From contig NZ_CP093313.1 in NCBI RefSeq assembly GCF_025264625.1, forward strand, positions 248,001 to 312,000: a stretch of DNA of 64,000 nucleotides, given 5' to 3'. The notes under the pieces were generated by a model that worked only from the letters and a program-made list of their open reading frames with translations, was not told the DNA's origin and did no database searches. Within the stretch, counting starts at the first letter, position 1. Each line of letters starts with the position of its first letter. Below are positions 56,172 to 64,000 of the stretch, in pieces. The position numbers were made by a program, and so were the translations under genes. This DNA comes from Occallatibacter riparius (GTDB lineage: Bacteria; Acidobacteriota; Terriglobia; Terriglobales; Acidobacteriaceae).

Positions 56172-59100
56172 ATGTTGCATTTCTTCTGGTTCGAAGTCCG
56201 CTACTGGCTGCGCTCGGTCATGCTCTGGGTCTTTACGGCCATCGTCAGCTTGCTTACGCTGCTGCCCATGAGCACAGACCAGGTCCAGGTCGGCGGCGCC
56301 ATCGGCAACACCTTCCGCAATGCCCCCTACGTCGTCGAACAGTACTACTCCATCTTCTGGTTCATTACGCTGCTCATGGTCACGGCCTTCGCCAACTCGG
56401 CCGCCGCCCGTGAATTCGCCTACAACATGCACCAGATCGTCTTCACCAAGCCGATCCGCAAGCTGGACTTTCTCATCGGGCGATTCCTCGGCGCAGTCGT
56501 CATATCCACCATCCCCATGCTGGGAATCTCCCTCGGCGCGCTGCTCGCAAAAGTCATGCCATGGGCCGATGCCGACCGCTTCGGCCCTGTGGTGTGGTCC
56601 GCACACCTGTCCGGCATTTTCATCTTCGCGCTGCCCAACACCCTCTTCATCGCAGCCATTCTCTTCACCATCGCTGCCCTCACCCGCAGCACCGTGGTCT
56701 CTTTCCTTGGAGGCCTGGGTCTTCTAGTAGCTAACGTCGTTGCCGGCGTGCTCACGGACAAGCTCGAAAACGAAAAGCTTGCCGCCATGGTTGACCCATT
56801 CGGCAACAACGCGTTTGCGCTGATGACCAAGTACTGGACCGTCGCCGATCGCAACACGCATGCCCTCGGCCTAACCGGTCTTCTCCTTTGGAACCGCCTC
56901 ATCTGGCTCGCCGTCGGCATCCTCATCTTCGCGTTCTGCTGCTGGCGCTTCAGTTTCGCCGAGCGGCAGGCCCGCGCCTCCCGCAAGAAACTCGACGATT
57001 CCGACGCCATAGCAGCCATCCCTAGTCCCGCGATTCGCACCACCGTCACGCTGAACTACGGCGCAGCCGCGCGCTGGCGCCAGCTTCTCGCTTCCATCCG
57101 CATCGAGTACCGTCGCCTGCTCAAGACCGTCTCGTTCATCGTGATCACGTGTGCCGCGCTTCTAAACAGCGTCGGCGCACTCATCTTCAGCGCTCGCCAG
57201 GGATTCGGCCTCACAACCCGGCCGGTCACCTATGCGCTGCTCCAGATCATCGCCGGAACCCTCTACTTGTTCCTCGTCGCACTGATCACGTTCTTCGCCG
57301 GCGTCCTCGTCTGGGAAGAACGCGACGCCCGAACCGACGAAGTCTCAGACGCCCTTCCCGTTCCCGAGTGGCCTTCGTACGTCGCGAAGTTCATTGCCCT
57401 GATCACCGCGTTGGCCACCATTCAGGTCGTGGTGATGATTGTCGCCATCTGGGTCCAGGCTGCGGACGGCTATACGCGCTTCCAGTTGGGCCTTTACATC
57501 GAGACACTGCTAGGCCAGGATCTCCTCCGCTTCGCGTTCCTCGCGGCCCTCGCCTTCCTCATTCACGTTCTCTCGCCCAACAAGTACGTAGGCTACTTCG
57601 CCTTCATCGGTGCGGTCGTCGCCAACACCTTTATGTGGCGGCCGCTGCACGTCGGCACCCGCATGGTCCAGTTCGGCAGCCTGCCGGCAATGACCTACTC
57701 CGATTTCTTCGGCTATCAGCCCTGGATGAAGGGTTGGACCTGGTTCGCCATCTACTGGATCCTCTTCAGCTGCCTCGTAGCCGCTGCCACCATCCTGTTC
57801 TGGCCGCGCGGCAAAGACCTCCGCTGGAAGGCCCGCCTCGTCCACGCGCAGCAGCGCTTTCGCGGCCCCGTCCGCGCCCTGTCTCTGCTGGCTGCCGTTG
57901 CCTTCATCGCCGTCGTCGGCTGGGTCTACTACAACACTGAAGTGCTGAATCAAGTGGAAAGCAATAACGACACTCTCCAGCGCCAAGCCGACTACGAGAA
58001 AAACTACAAACGCTTCGAACACCTGCCTCAGCCGCGCGTCACCGATGTCCACTACGACATCGCCATCTATCCCGCAACGCGCGAGCTGGTGATGCGCGGG
58101 TCCGAGCAGATCAAGAACGAAACCGCCGCTCCCATCGACGCGCTCCACCTATCCCTCGACCGCAACTTCACCTCCACCGTCGACATGGCCGGCATGCAGC
58201 TTGCCCAGGATGACAAGCGCCTCGGCTATCGCATATACAAGCTCACCACCCCACTCGCCCCCGGAGAAGTCCGCACCCTCAACTTCGACGTTGAGTCGCA
58301 TCCCAAGGGCTTCGAAAACACCCTCACCATGACCGGCGTCGTCCAGAACGGCAGCTTCTTCAACTCCAGCTCCGTGCCCCAGATCGGCTACCAGGAAAAC
58401 AACGAGCTCACCGATCCCAACGATCGCCGCCGCTTCAAGCTGAAAGAAAAAGACCTGATGCCCGAGCTCGTGCGCAACTGCACCACTGGCTGCATGGACT
58501 CCTACATCAGCAACAACTCTGACTGGGTCAACGTCGACACCATCATCAGCACCAGCGCCGACCAGATGGCCATTGCGCCCGGCTCTCTCCTCCGCCAGTG
58601 GCAACAGGATGGCCGCAATTTCTACGAGTACAAGCTCGACCACTTCGCCCTGAACTTCTACTCCTTTATCTCTGCCCGCTACCAGGTGCAGCGCAGCAAG
58701 TGGAACGACATGGACGTGGAGGTTTATTACCTCAAGGAGCATCCCTGGAACGTCTCCAAGATGGTCAGCTCCATCGAGAAGTCGTTCGCCTACTACACCA
58801 CCAACTACGGCCCCTACTACAACAAGCAGGCGCGCATCGTCGAGTTTCCGCGCGTCGCTTCGTTTGCGCAGGCCTTCCCAGGAACCATGCCCTACTCGGA
58901 ATCCATCGGCTTCATCGCCGACATTGAAAAGCCCGACGACATCGACATGGTCTTCTACGTCGTCGCCCATGAGATGGGCCACCAGTGGTGGGCGCACCAG
59001 GTCGTCGGCGCCAACATGCAGGGCGCAACGTCGCTGTCTGAAACCCTCGCCCAGTACTCCGCGCTCATGGTGATGGAAAAGCAGTACGGCCCCGACACCA

Positions 59101-59759
59101 TGCGCAAATTCATGCAGTATGAGATGGACAATTACCTGCGCTCGCGCGGCACGGAGCGCCTAAAGGAGCGCCCCCTGATGCGCGTCGAAGCCAGCCAGGG
59201 CTACATCCACTACCGCAAGGGCAGCGTGGTCATGTACTACCTCCGCCAGATGATCGGCGAAGACGCCATCAACCGCGCCCTCCGCAAGGTACTCGCGCAG
59301 TATCGCTATGCGCAGCCGCCCTACCCCACTTCCTGGGCGCTCGTGGACGCGCTGCGCAGCGAGACCCCCCAGCAGTACCAGTACCTGCTCAAAGACCTGT
59401 TCGAAGACATCACCCTGTTCTCGAACCGCACCACCAGCGCCACCGCCCACAAGCGTCCCGACGGCAAATACGACGTGACCGTCCAGGTCGAAACACACAA
59501 GTACACCGCCGACGCCAAGGGCGCAGAGCAGGAAATCCCCGTCGACGACTGGATCGAGGTTGGCGCGCTCGCCGCTCCCGCCAAGGGCGACCGCTACGGC
59601 AAAGTTCTCGTCCGGCAGCAGGTCCACATGACCGGCAAGGGAGGAACCTACACCTTCGTCAGCTCATCGGTACCCGACAAGGGCGGCATCGATCCCCTGC
59701 TTCTCCTCGTCGATCGCGTCCCCGACGACAACATGAAGAAGGTTGATATCGTGCCCTAG
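56172..59759 (+). CDS. ABC-2 permease fused to M1-family metallopeptidase
   Basis: About 1195-residue membrane protein. The N-terminal part (1-590) has about twelve transmembrane helices in two six-helix halves, of ABC-2 permease type (SIFWFITLLMVTAFANSAAAREFAYNMHQIVFTKPIRK). The C-terminal part (about 610-1195) is an extracytoplasmic gluzincin domain with the zinc motif HEMGH (His933, Glu934, His937) and Glu957 as third ligand, 19 residues on rather than the usual 18. The M1 exopeptidase GAMEN motif is replaced by FPGTMPYSES. The fusion suggests export coupled to peptide or protein processing outside the membrane. RBS GGAGGG precedes the ATG. Confidence 0.9.
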   Translation: MLHFFWFEVRYWLRSVMLWVFTAIVSLLTLLPMSTDQVQVGGAIGNTFRNAPYVVEQYYSIFWFITLLMVTAFANSAAAREFAYNMHQIVFTKPIRKLDFLIGRFLGAVVISTIPMLGISLGALLAKVMPWADADRFGPVVWSAHLSGIFIFALPNTLFIAAILFTIAALTRSTVVSFLGGLGLLVANVVAGVLTDKLENEKLAAMVDPFGNNAFALMTKYWTVADRNTHALGLTGLLLWNRLIWLAVGILIFAFCCWRFSFAERQARASRKKLDDSDAIAAIPSPAIRTTVTLNYGAAARWRQLLASIRIEYRRLLKTVSFIVITCAALLNSVGALIFSARQGFGLTTRPVTYALLQIIAGTLYLFLVALITFFAGVLVWEERDARTDEVSDALPVPEWPSYVAKFIALITALATIQVVVMIVAIWVQAADGYTRFQLGLYIETLLGQDLLRFAFLAALAFLIHVLSPNKYVGYFAFIGAVVANTFMWRPLHVGTRMVQFGSLPAMTYSDFFGYQPWMKGWTWFAIYWILFSCLVAAATILFWPRGKDLRWKARLVHAQQRFRGPVRALSLLAAVAFIAVVGWVYYNTEVLNQVESNNDTLQRQADYEKNYKRFEHLPQPRVTDVHYDIAIYPATRELVMRGSEQIKNETAAPIDALHLSLDRNFTSTVDMAGMQLAQDDKRLGYRIYKLTTPLAPGEVRTLNFDVESHPKGFENTLTMTGVVQNGSFFNSSSVPQIGYQENNELTDPNDRRRFKLKEKDLMPELVRNCTTGCMDSYISNNSDWVNVDTIISTSADQMAIAPGSLLRQWQQDGRNFYEYKLDHFALNFYSFISARYQVQRSKWNDMDVEVYYLKEHPWNVSKMVSSIEKSFAYYTTNYGPYYNKQARIVEFPRVASFAQAFPGTMPYSESIGFIADIEKPDDIDMVFYVVAHEMGHQWWAHQVVGANMQGATSLSETLAQYSALMVMEKQYGPDTMRKFMQYEMDNYLRSRGTERLKERPLMRVEASQGYIHYRKGSVVMYYLRQMIGEDAINRALRKVLAQYRYAQPPYPTSWALVDALRSETPQQYQYLLKDLFEDITLFSNRTTSATAHKRPDGKYDVTVQVETHKYTADAKGAEQEIPVDDWIEVGALAAPAKGDRYGKVLVRQQVHMTGKGGTYTFVSSSVPDKGGIDPLLLLVDRVPDDNMKKVDIVP

Positions 59760-60314
59760 GCAAATCGGGCTGCGCCCCAAACTGTCTCAACAACGGGGTT
59801 CACCTCAAATCCTGTCAAGCCCCCTCACCTGTGGAAAAACGACCTAAGCCACACAATCCACTCATTACAAAATGTGGAAAACTAATTGCGAATTACTGAT
59901 CGAATCTGCCATACTAGATATAGAGAAGAAAAACGAAACGCCCCCGGTCACGGTGGGCGTTTTCTTTTGACCTAGGACAAAGGGCGAACAAGGGGGGATG
60001 TTGGTATTAACTGATCAGGCACTGTGTTTACCTATAAATTAGCTACCCCTCCCCCTGTTTTTACTTCTCCCTATATTCGCCTAAATTGCAATCAAGCCAA
60101 ACATAAGATTAGACATATTGATATTCTAAATTCCATAGGCCAAAAAACAGCTCGTTGCAACAAGCAATGCGCATTTGTACTCATCAGTAAACACCCTTCA
60201 AAACCCCACGCCCGTCAGTCCGGACGTGCCGAGTCTGAGTTCCTGGATGGGCCTGCTTCTAAATTTTTTATCTCGCATCCCTTCTAACGCTTACCGTCAA
60301 AATGCACTAACTGC
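59760..60314. other. AT-rich intergenic region upstream of imuA
   Basis: A long stretch without a convincing gene and clearly more AT-rich than its surroundings, especially 60005-60180. It contains two direct TGTGGAAAA sites (59830-59838, 59873-59881; reverse complement TTTTCCACA fits the DnaA-box consensus), a weak promoter-like TTGCGA-18 bp-CATACT (59886-59915) and a terminator (59936-59968). An 87-residue frame at 60024-60287 has no ribosome site and is composition-driven. Confidence 0.5.
59936..59968 (+). terminator. Rho-independent terminator in the AT-rich region
   Basis: AAACGCCC (59936-59943) pairs with GGGCGTTT (59955-59962), an 8-bp stem with an 11-nt loop, followed by TTTCTTTT. 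It is preceded by an A-rich stretch and so could work in both directions. It lies about 175 bp beyond the permease-peptidase stop, so it may end either that transcript or a short independent RNA. Confidence 0.75.
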
Positions 60315-60336
60315 GATGCAATCGACCGATTGCATC
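60315..60336 (+). promoter_or_regulatory. Perfect 22-bp palindrome before imuA (candidate SOS operator)
   Basis: GATGCAATCG-ac-CGATTGCATC is a perfect inverted repeat ending 37 bp before the imuA start codon. Its right arm contains a -35-like TTGCAT, 17 bp before GAATAT, so a bound repressor would block initiation. imuA-imuB-dnaE2 cassettes are LexA-controlled in other bacteria; LexA sites differ among phyla, and this is the only strong dyad in the leader. Confidence 0.6.
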
Positions 60337-60373
60337 CGCGTCACGGTGGAGCGAATATAAGGCGAAGATCGCC

Positions 60374-61405
60374 ATGCCCTCCGCCTCCACAGTCCGGCGC
60401 CAGATCGAAGCGGCCCTCTCCAACCGCATCCCCTCCGCCCTGACTCCCGCCCCGATCGTCCGCCAGTTTGCCCCAACAGGCGTTGATGCTGTCGACACCC
60501 TCCTAGAAGGCGGCCTCCCTATCGGCGCCATCAGCGAACTGGTCGGCCCAGCCTCCAGCGGACGCACCTCTCTGGCCCTCTCCTTCGTCGCCGCCCGCAC
60601 GCATGCCGGCAGCGTCTGCGCCTGGATCGACGTCTCTGACGAGTTCGATCCAGAATCCGCCGCGGCCGCAGGCGTCGATCTCGCCCGCATCCTCTGGGTG
60701 CGCTGCGGAGTTCGCCCCCGCAACGACCAGGTCGCGGCACCGGATTTCCGCCTGCCGGAAAAATACCTGGTCCCGCCGCCAGCAAAGAAAGGCCTCCACG
60801 GCGGCGGCTTCGGCCCCCATCCGCGCACCGAAGCCAAAGGCCTTTCAGAAGCAGTAGGCGAGTTCCTGCATCCCGAGGCGATCTCTCCTCGATGCGCTGA
60901 ACCGCAACGCCGCCCCAAAACAGAGCGAGAACCCGTTCCGCCCGTATCTCCGCAGCCGCATCCAAAATCCGGCTTCCGCGCACGAACCGAAAAGCCCTGG
61001 GCGCGCATCGAGCAGGCCCTGCGCGTAACCGATCTCGTGCTCCAGGCAGGCGGCTTCGCTGCCGTCGTCCTCGACATGGCCGGCATCGCGCCGGAGTACG
61101 CCTCGCGCGTTCCGCTGGCCACATGGTTCCGTTACCGCGCCGCAGCCGAGCGCACGCAGGCAAGCCTGCTCCTGCTCACGCAGCATCCCTGCGCCAAGAG
61201 TAGCGGCGAGCTGCTGTTGCGATTCCAACCCGGCGAGCCATCTCGCGATGAAGCAACAGTCTTTACTGGAATCCATCACCGTGTAGAAGTGGAGCGCCGC
61301 CGATTCACGCAAGTGCCTTCCAATGTAGTGTCGATTCGCAAGCCTCCGCAGCGCGAAACCGGCGCAACCTGGCGCAGCAAATCCACCTGGGCAGGCGCGC
61401 AATGA
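60374..61405 (+). CDS. imuA: ImuA-like RecA-family mutasome accessory protein
   Basis: 343-residue RecA-like protein, first gene of the mutagenesis cassette. The N-terminus has GVDAVDTLLEGGLPIGAISELVG and a Walker-A-like GPASSGRTS (58-66) in which the usual Lys is Arg64, so ATP use may be altered or absent. A Pro/Lys/Arg-rich insertion (about 130-205) interrupts the RecA core before RVTDLVLQAGGFAAVVLDMAGI. ImuA of this kind recruits or localises ImuB and DnaE2 at lesions. It is translated just downstream of the palindrome, and its stop overlaps the next start by 4 bp. Confidence 0.85.
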   Translation: MPSASTVRRQIEAALSNRIPSALTPAPIVRQFAPTGVDAVDTLLEGGLPIGAISELVGPASSGRTSLALSFVAARTHAGSVCAWIDVSDEFDPESAAAAGVDLARILWVRCGVRPRNDQVAAPDFRLPEKYLVPPPAKKGLHGGGFGPHPRTEAKGLSEAVGEFLHPEAISPRCAEPQRRPKTEREPVPPVSPQPHPKSGFRARTEKPWARIEQALRVTDLVLQAGGFAAVVLDMAGIAPEYASRVPLATWFRYRAAAERTQASLLLLTQHPCAKSSGELLLRFQPGEPSRDEATVFTGIHHRVEVERRRFTQVPSNVVSIRKPPQRETGATWRSKSTWAGAQ

Positions 61406-62910
61406 ACGAGCGTTATGCCTGCGTCTGCGTGAAGGAATTTCCGGCACAGGCCCTTTTGCGTCTGCGCCCCGAGCTGCGTGATCGCGCCTGCGTGGTCATG
61501 CAAGGCAACCCACCACTCGAGCAGGTGTGCTCGCTCAACAACAAAGCGCGCACGCTGGGCCTGATGCGCGGCATGACTAAAGTCGAAGTGGAGACGTTTC
61601 CGCGCGTAGCTCTGCTGCCGCGCTCAACCGATGAAGAGGCCGCAGCAAAGGCTGCGATTCTCGAATGTGCCGGTGTCTTCTCGCCACGCGTCGAAGCGTG
61701 CGGCAATGAGTCCATGTTTCTCTGCGTAATCGATATCGCAGGAACCGACAAACTCTTCGGGCCCGCAGATGTGCTCGCAAATAATCTCCTCTCGCATCTG
61801 CGCAAGTTGGAGATCGCTGCCTGCATCGCCATCAGCAGCAACTTCCATGCAGCACTCGCAGCGGCAAAAGGACTCACCGCGCGCAAACCCGTTCAGGTGA
61901 TTCCCGCAGGCGGCCATGAGAGTGACGCGCTCGCAGCACTGCCGCTTTCAGTCCTCGATATGACCCCGGAGCAGGCGGAGACGTTTACGCTCTGGGGAAT
62001 TCGCACTTTAGGCATGCTGGCTGATCTGCCTGAAAAGGAGCTGATCGCGCGCATGGGTCAACCAGGCATGCGCCTGCGCCGGCTTGCGCGTGGTGAAATG
62101 CCGCATCTCTTAGAGCCCGTCGAACCGGAGTTCACGCTTGCCGAACGGATGGAACTCGACTCGCCTATCGAAGCACTGGATGCACTTCTCTTCGTTGCGA
62201 ACATGATGCTTGAGCAGTTGATCGTGCGCGCAAACAGCCGCGTTCTCGCACTGGCTTCGGTCACTATCACATTGAAGCTTGAGGGCGGCGCGACACATGC
62301 ACGCACTGTCCGCCCCGCACTGCCCACTAATGATCGTGCATTGTGGCTCAAACTTCTTCATCTGGATCTCGAAGCGCATCCACCGCAGGCTGCCATTTTG
62401 GCGGCATCCCTCGAGGCCGAACCTGGAAACACAAGCAAGGTGCAGCTGGGCCTGTTCTCTCCGCAATTGCCTGAGGCTTCACGGCTCGACGTCACCCTTG
62501 CCCGCATTCGCGCCATCGTCGGCGAGGAAAATGTAGGCCGCGCAGTCCTGAAGGAGACGCATGAAATGGACGCGTATTCCATCGAACCTTTTCAACTTCC
62601 TTCTTCAAAACCCGCTACAGTTTCGAATTCCTCATCGCGTTCGGCTGTCCGTCGTCTGCGCCCGGCTGAAGAAATCTTTGTGACATCCAACAGCCAGCAA
62701 CCAGCAGCATTCGTCTTTCGCGGCACTCACTATGCGGTGGAGCGCGCCTATGGTCCGTGGTTAAGCAGCGGCGAATGGTGGAAACAATCTTTGTGGGGAT
62801 GCGAGCAGTGGGACCTTATCGCTCGCGCGCAAGACGGCGCAATGCTGTGCTGCTGCGTCGTGCGTGACGTCTTGCGCAATCAATGGCAGATGGCTGGTCT
62901 TTATGACTGA
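61402..62910 (+). CDS. imuB: ImuB, catalytically inactive Y-family polymerase
   Basis: 502-residue Y-family protein serving as adaptor of the mutasome. The palm lacks the first catalytic acid motif (ACVCVKEFPAQALL in place of the D-x-D region of DinB), and the second (GNESMFLCVIDIAGTDKLFG) lacks the S-x-D-E signature, so no polymerase activity is expected. QLGLF at residues 348-352 matches the beta-clamp-binding motif, which in known ImuB proteins tethers the complex to the sliding clamp. A Ser-rich linker and C-terminal region (about 395-502) follow. ATGA overlap with imuA indicates coupling. Confidence 0.9.
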   Translation: MNERYACVCVKEFPAQALLRLRPELRDRACVVMQGNPPLEQVCSLNNKARTLGLMRGMTKVEVETFPRVALLPRSTDEEAAAKAAILECAGVFSPRVEACGNESMFLCVIDIAGTDKLFGPADVLANNLLSHLRKLEIAACIAISSNFHAALAAAKGLTARKPVQVIPAGGHESDALAALPLSVLDMTPEQAETFTLWGIRTLGMLADLPEKELIARMGQPGMRLRRLARGEMPHLLEPVEPEFTLAERMELDSPIEALDALLFVANMMLEQLIVRANSRVLALASVTITLKLEGGATHARTVRPALPTNDRALWLKLLHLDLEAHPPQAAILAASLEAEPGNTSKVQLGLFSPQLPEASRLDVTLARIRAIVGEENVGRAVLKETHEMDAYSIEPFQLPSSKPATVSNSSSRSAVRRLRPAEEIFVTSNSQQPAAFVFRGTHYAVERAYGPWLSSGEWWKQSLWGCEQWDLIARAQDGAMLCCCVVRDVLRNQWQMAGLYD

Positions 62911-64000
62911 GCAGTACATCGAGATGCATGCCGCCAGCGCATTCAGCTTTCTGCAGGCAGCCTCCGCACCTGAGGATCTGATCGAACGCGCGGTGGCCAT
63001 AGAAATGCCGGCGATGGCGCTGACGGATCACAACGGCGTATATGGCGCGGCGCGTTTTCATACAAACGCGGAACGGAATGACATTCGCGCCCATATCGGC
63101 GCGGAGATTTCCGTATCCAGTTTTGGGCCGCGTCTGACGCCTCCCGCATGGCTGCCGCACCAGCACATCACAGAACCAGCGCGCCTGCCGCTGCTCTGCG
63201 AATCGCGCGAAGGCTACCAGAATCTCTGCCAGCTCATCACGCAATTCAAAATGCGCGAGACGAAAAAGGGCGCTGGAGCAGCGACTTTTGACGACCTGAG
63301 CCAGTACGCATCCGGCCTTGTTTGCCTGACCGGTGGGGATGAGGGCCCGCTGGCCGCTGCTCTTGCACATGGCGGTGAAGATGCCGGGCGAGAAGTGGTC
63401 GAACGACTGATGCGCATCTTCGGACGCGAGAATGTCTACGTCGAATTGCAACGCCACCAGGAGCGCGAAGAAGAGGGTCGCAACCAGGCAGCCCTCCGTA
63501 TCGCAAGTTATCTGAAGCTACCGGTGCTTGCCACCAACGGCGTACGCTATGCAACTGCCTATGATCGTGAAGTTCAGGACCTGTTCACATCCATCAACCA
63601 TCATGTCGAACTCGACCAGGCCGGCCGGCTGCTTGCCCTCAACAGCCGGCGCTATTTGCGCTCCGCGCGTGAAATGGCAACGCTCTTTCGCGACATTCCC
63701 AGAGCGATCGAGAACACCATCGCTCTCTCTTCGCGGCTGAAGTTCCGGTTGAACGATCTTGGCTATGAGTTTCCCCGTTATCCCGTACCCGACGGCGAAA
63801 CCATGGAAAGCTTCCTGCGCAAGCGTGTCGCCGAGGGCGTCGAGCGCCGCTATGGCAGAGCCAGCCGCGATCTGCTCAACCGCGCAAGGAAACAGGTTGA
63901 GCACGAGCTTTCTCTGATCGTGAGGCTCGGCTTCGAAGGCTACTTCCTGATCGTCTGGGACATCATTCGCTTCTGCAAGGAAAACGACATCCTCGTGCAG
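62903..64000 (+). CDS. dnaE2: Error-prone DNA polymerase DnaE2 (3' truncated by window)
   Basis: C-family polymerase of the imuA-imuB-dnaE2 mutasome, doing error-prone lesion bypass. The first 366 residues are visible. They contain the PHP domain (MHAASAFSFLQAASAPEDLIERAVAIEMPAMALTDHNGVYGAARF), and the start of the polymerase module is reached near the edge (LIVRLGFEGYFLIVWDIIRFCKENDILVQ). The first metal-binding HxH of PHP is MHAAS, so the second His is missing, a degeneration also seen in other DnaE2 proteins. The start overlaps imuB by 8 bp. The remaining two-thirds lie beyond the window. Confidence 0.92.
   Translation, partial: MTEQYIEMHAASAFSFLQAASAPEDLIERAVAIEMPAMALTDHNGVYGAARFHTNAERNDIRAHIGAEISVSSFGPRLTPPAWLPHQHITEPARLPLLCESREGYQNLCQLITQFKMRETKKGAGAATFDDLSQYASGLVCLTGGDEGPLAAALAHGGEDAGREVVERLMRIFGRENVYVELQRHQEREEEGRNQAALRIASYLKLPVLATNGVRYATAYDREVQDLFTSINHHVELDQAGRLLALNSRRYLRSAREMATLFRDIPRAIENTIALSSRLKFRLNDLGYEFPRYPVPDGETMESFLRKRVAEGVERRYGRASRDLLNRARKQVEHELSLIVRLGFEGYFLIVWDIIRFCKENDILVQ

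Noticed and set aside
60024..60287. 87-residue frame in the AT-rich gap before imuA
   Set aside because: No Shine-Dalgarno, no domain, and unusual composition that follows the AT-rich DNA; more likely non-coding.

Overview
The window is GC-rich and gene-dense and looks like chromosome from a member of Acidobacteriota, probably class Terriglobia. This is an inference from gene content: a CRTAC/UnbV-type FG-GAP protein with Sco, a DUF1501/DUF1800 pair, an ABC-permease/M1-peptidase fusion, an MGH1-like glycosidase, putative-Ig lipoproteins, an imuA-imuB-dnaE2 cassette and short REP-like hairpins. No rRNA, tRNA or CRISPR array was recognised.

Layout. 1-3.4 kb: a 5'-truncated DHA2-type drug exporter, a LOG-family phosphoribohydrolase, a TSUP permease and a DUF971 protein, all on +. 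3.5-8 kb: an ArsR/SRPBCC pair behind a palindromic promoter, then the chaperones hsp20 and clpB. 8.0-9.45 kb: an IS110-family element whose upstream non-coding segment folds into a compact multi-hairpin RNA (candidate bridge RNA). It lies beside a tandem REP-like hairpin repeat. 9.5-14 kb: a periplasmic glutathione peroxidase, a very unusual PPIase-TPR-FG-GAP-ASPIC/UnbV protein, and a CusF-Sco copper protein. 14-19 kb: a secreted protein of unknown function, mutS2 and a small membrane protein with a kinase-dimerisation-like helix. 19.5-27.8 kb: a glycine-zipper lipoprotein, an FRG-domain protein, small membrane proteins, a lipoprotein with three Ig-like repeats, a protein of unknown function and a secreted HNH-type nuclease.

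27.9-32.6 kb: an enlarged (about 1560 residues) pyruvate:ferredoxin-oxidoreductase-like enzyme with an array of GTCC/GGAC arms upstream. 33-40 kb: an SDR dehydrogenase, REP hairpins, an MGH1-like glycosidase, a fused Gfo/Idh dehydrogenase-acyltransferase for nucleotide-sugar synthesis, DUF202 and an orphan butyrate kinase. 40.4-47.4 kb: a three-gene signalling operon (giant hybrid histidine kinase, CheY-like regulator, GAF-SpoIIE phosphatase). 47.7-55 kb: a putative outer-membrane barrel, the DUF1501/DUF1800 pair and katG. 55-59.8 kb: an ABC ATPase and its permease fused to an M1 peptidase. 59.8-64 kb: an AT-rich intergenic region, a perfect 22-bp palindrome, and the imuA-imuB-dnaE2 mutagenesis operon, cut by the window end.

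Functional themes are stress response (Hsp20, ClpB, KatG, Gpx, MutS2, the SOS-type mutasome), redox/copper handling, and cell-envelope or polysaccharide metabolism. The signals most worth following are the candidate bridge RNA, the palindrome before imuA, the ArsR promoter/operator, a possible Hsp20 RNA thermometer, the PPIase/FG-GAP fusion, the enlarged PFOR and the truncated pseudo-receiver of the hybrid kinase.
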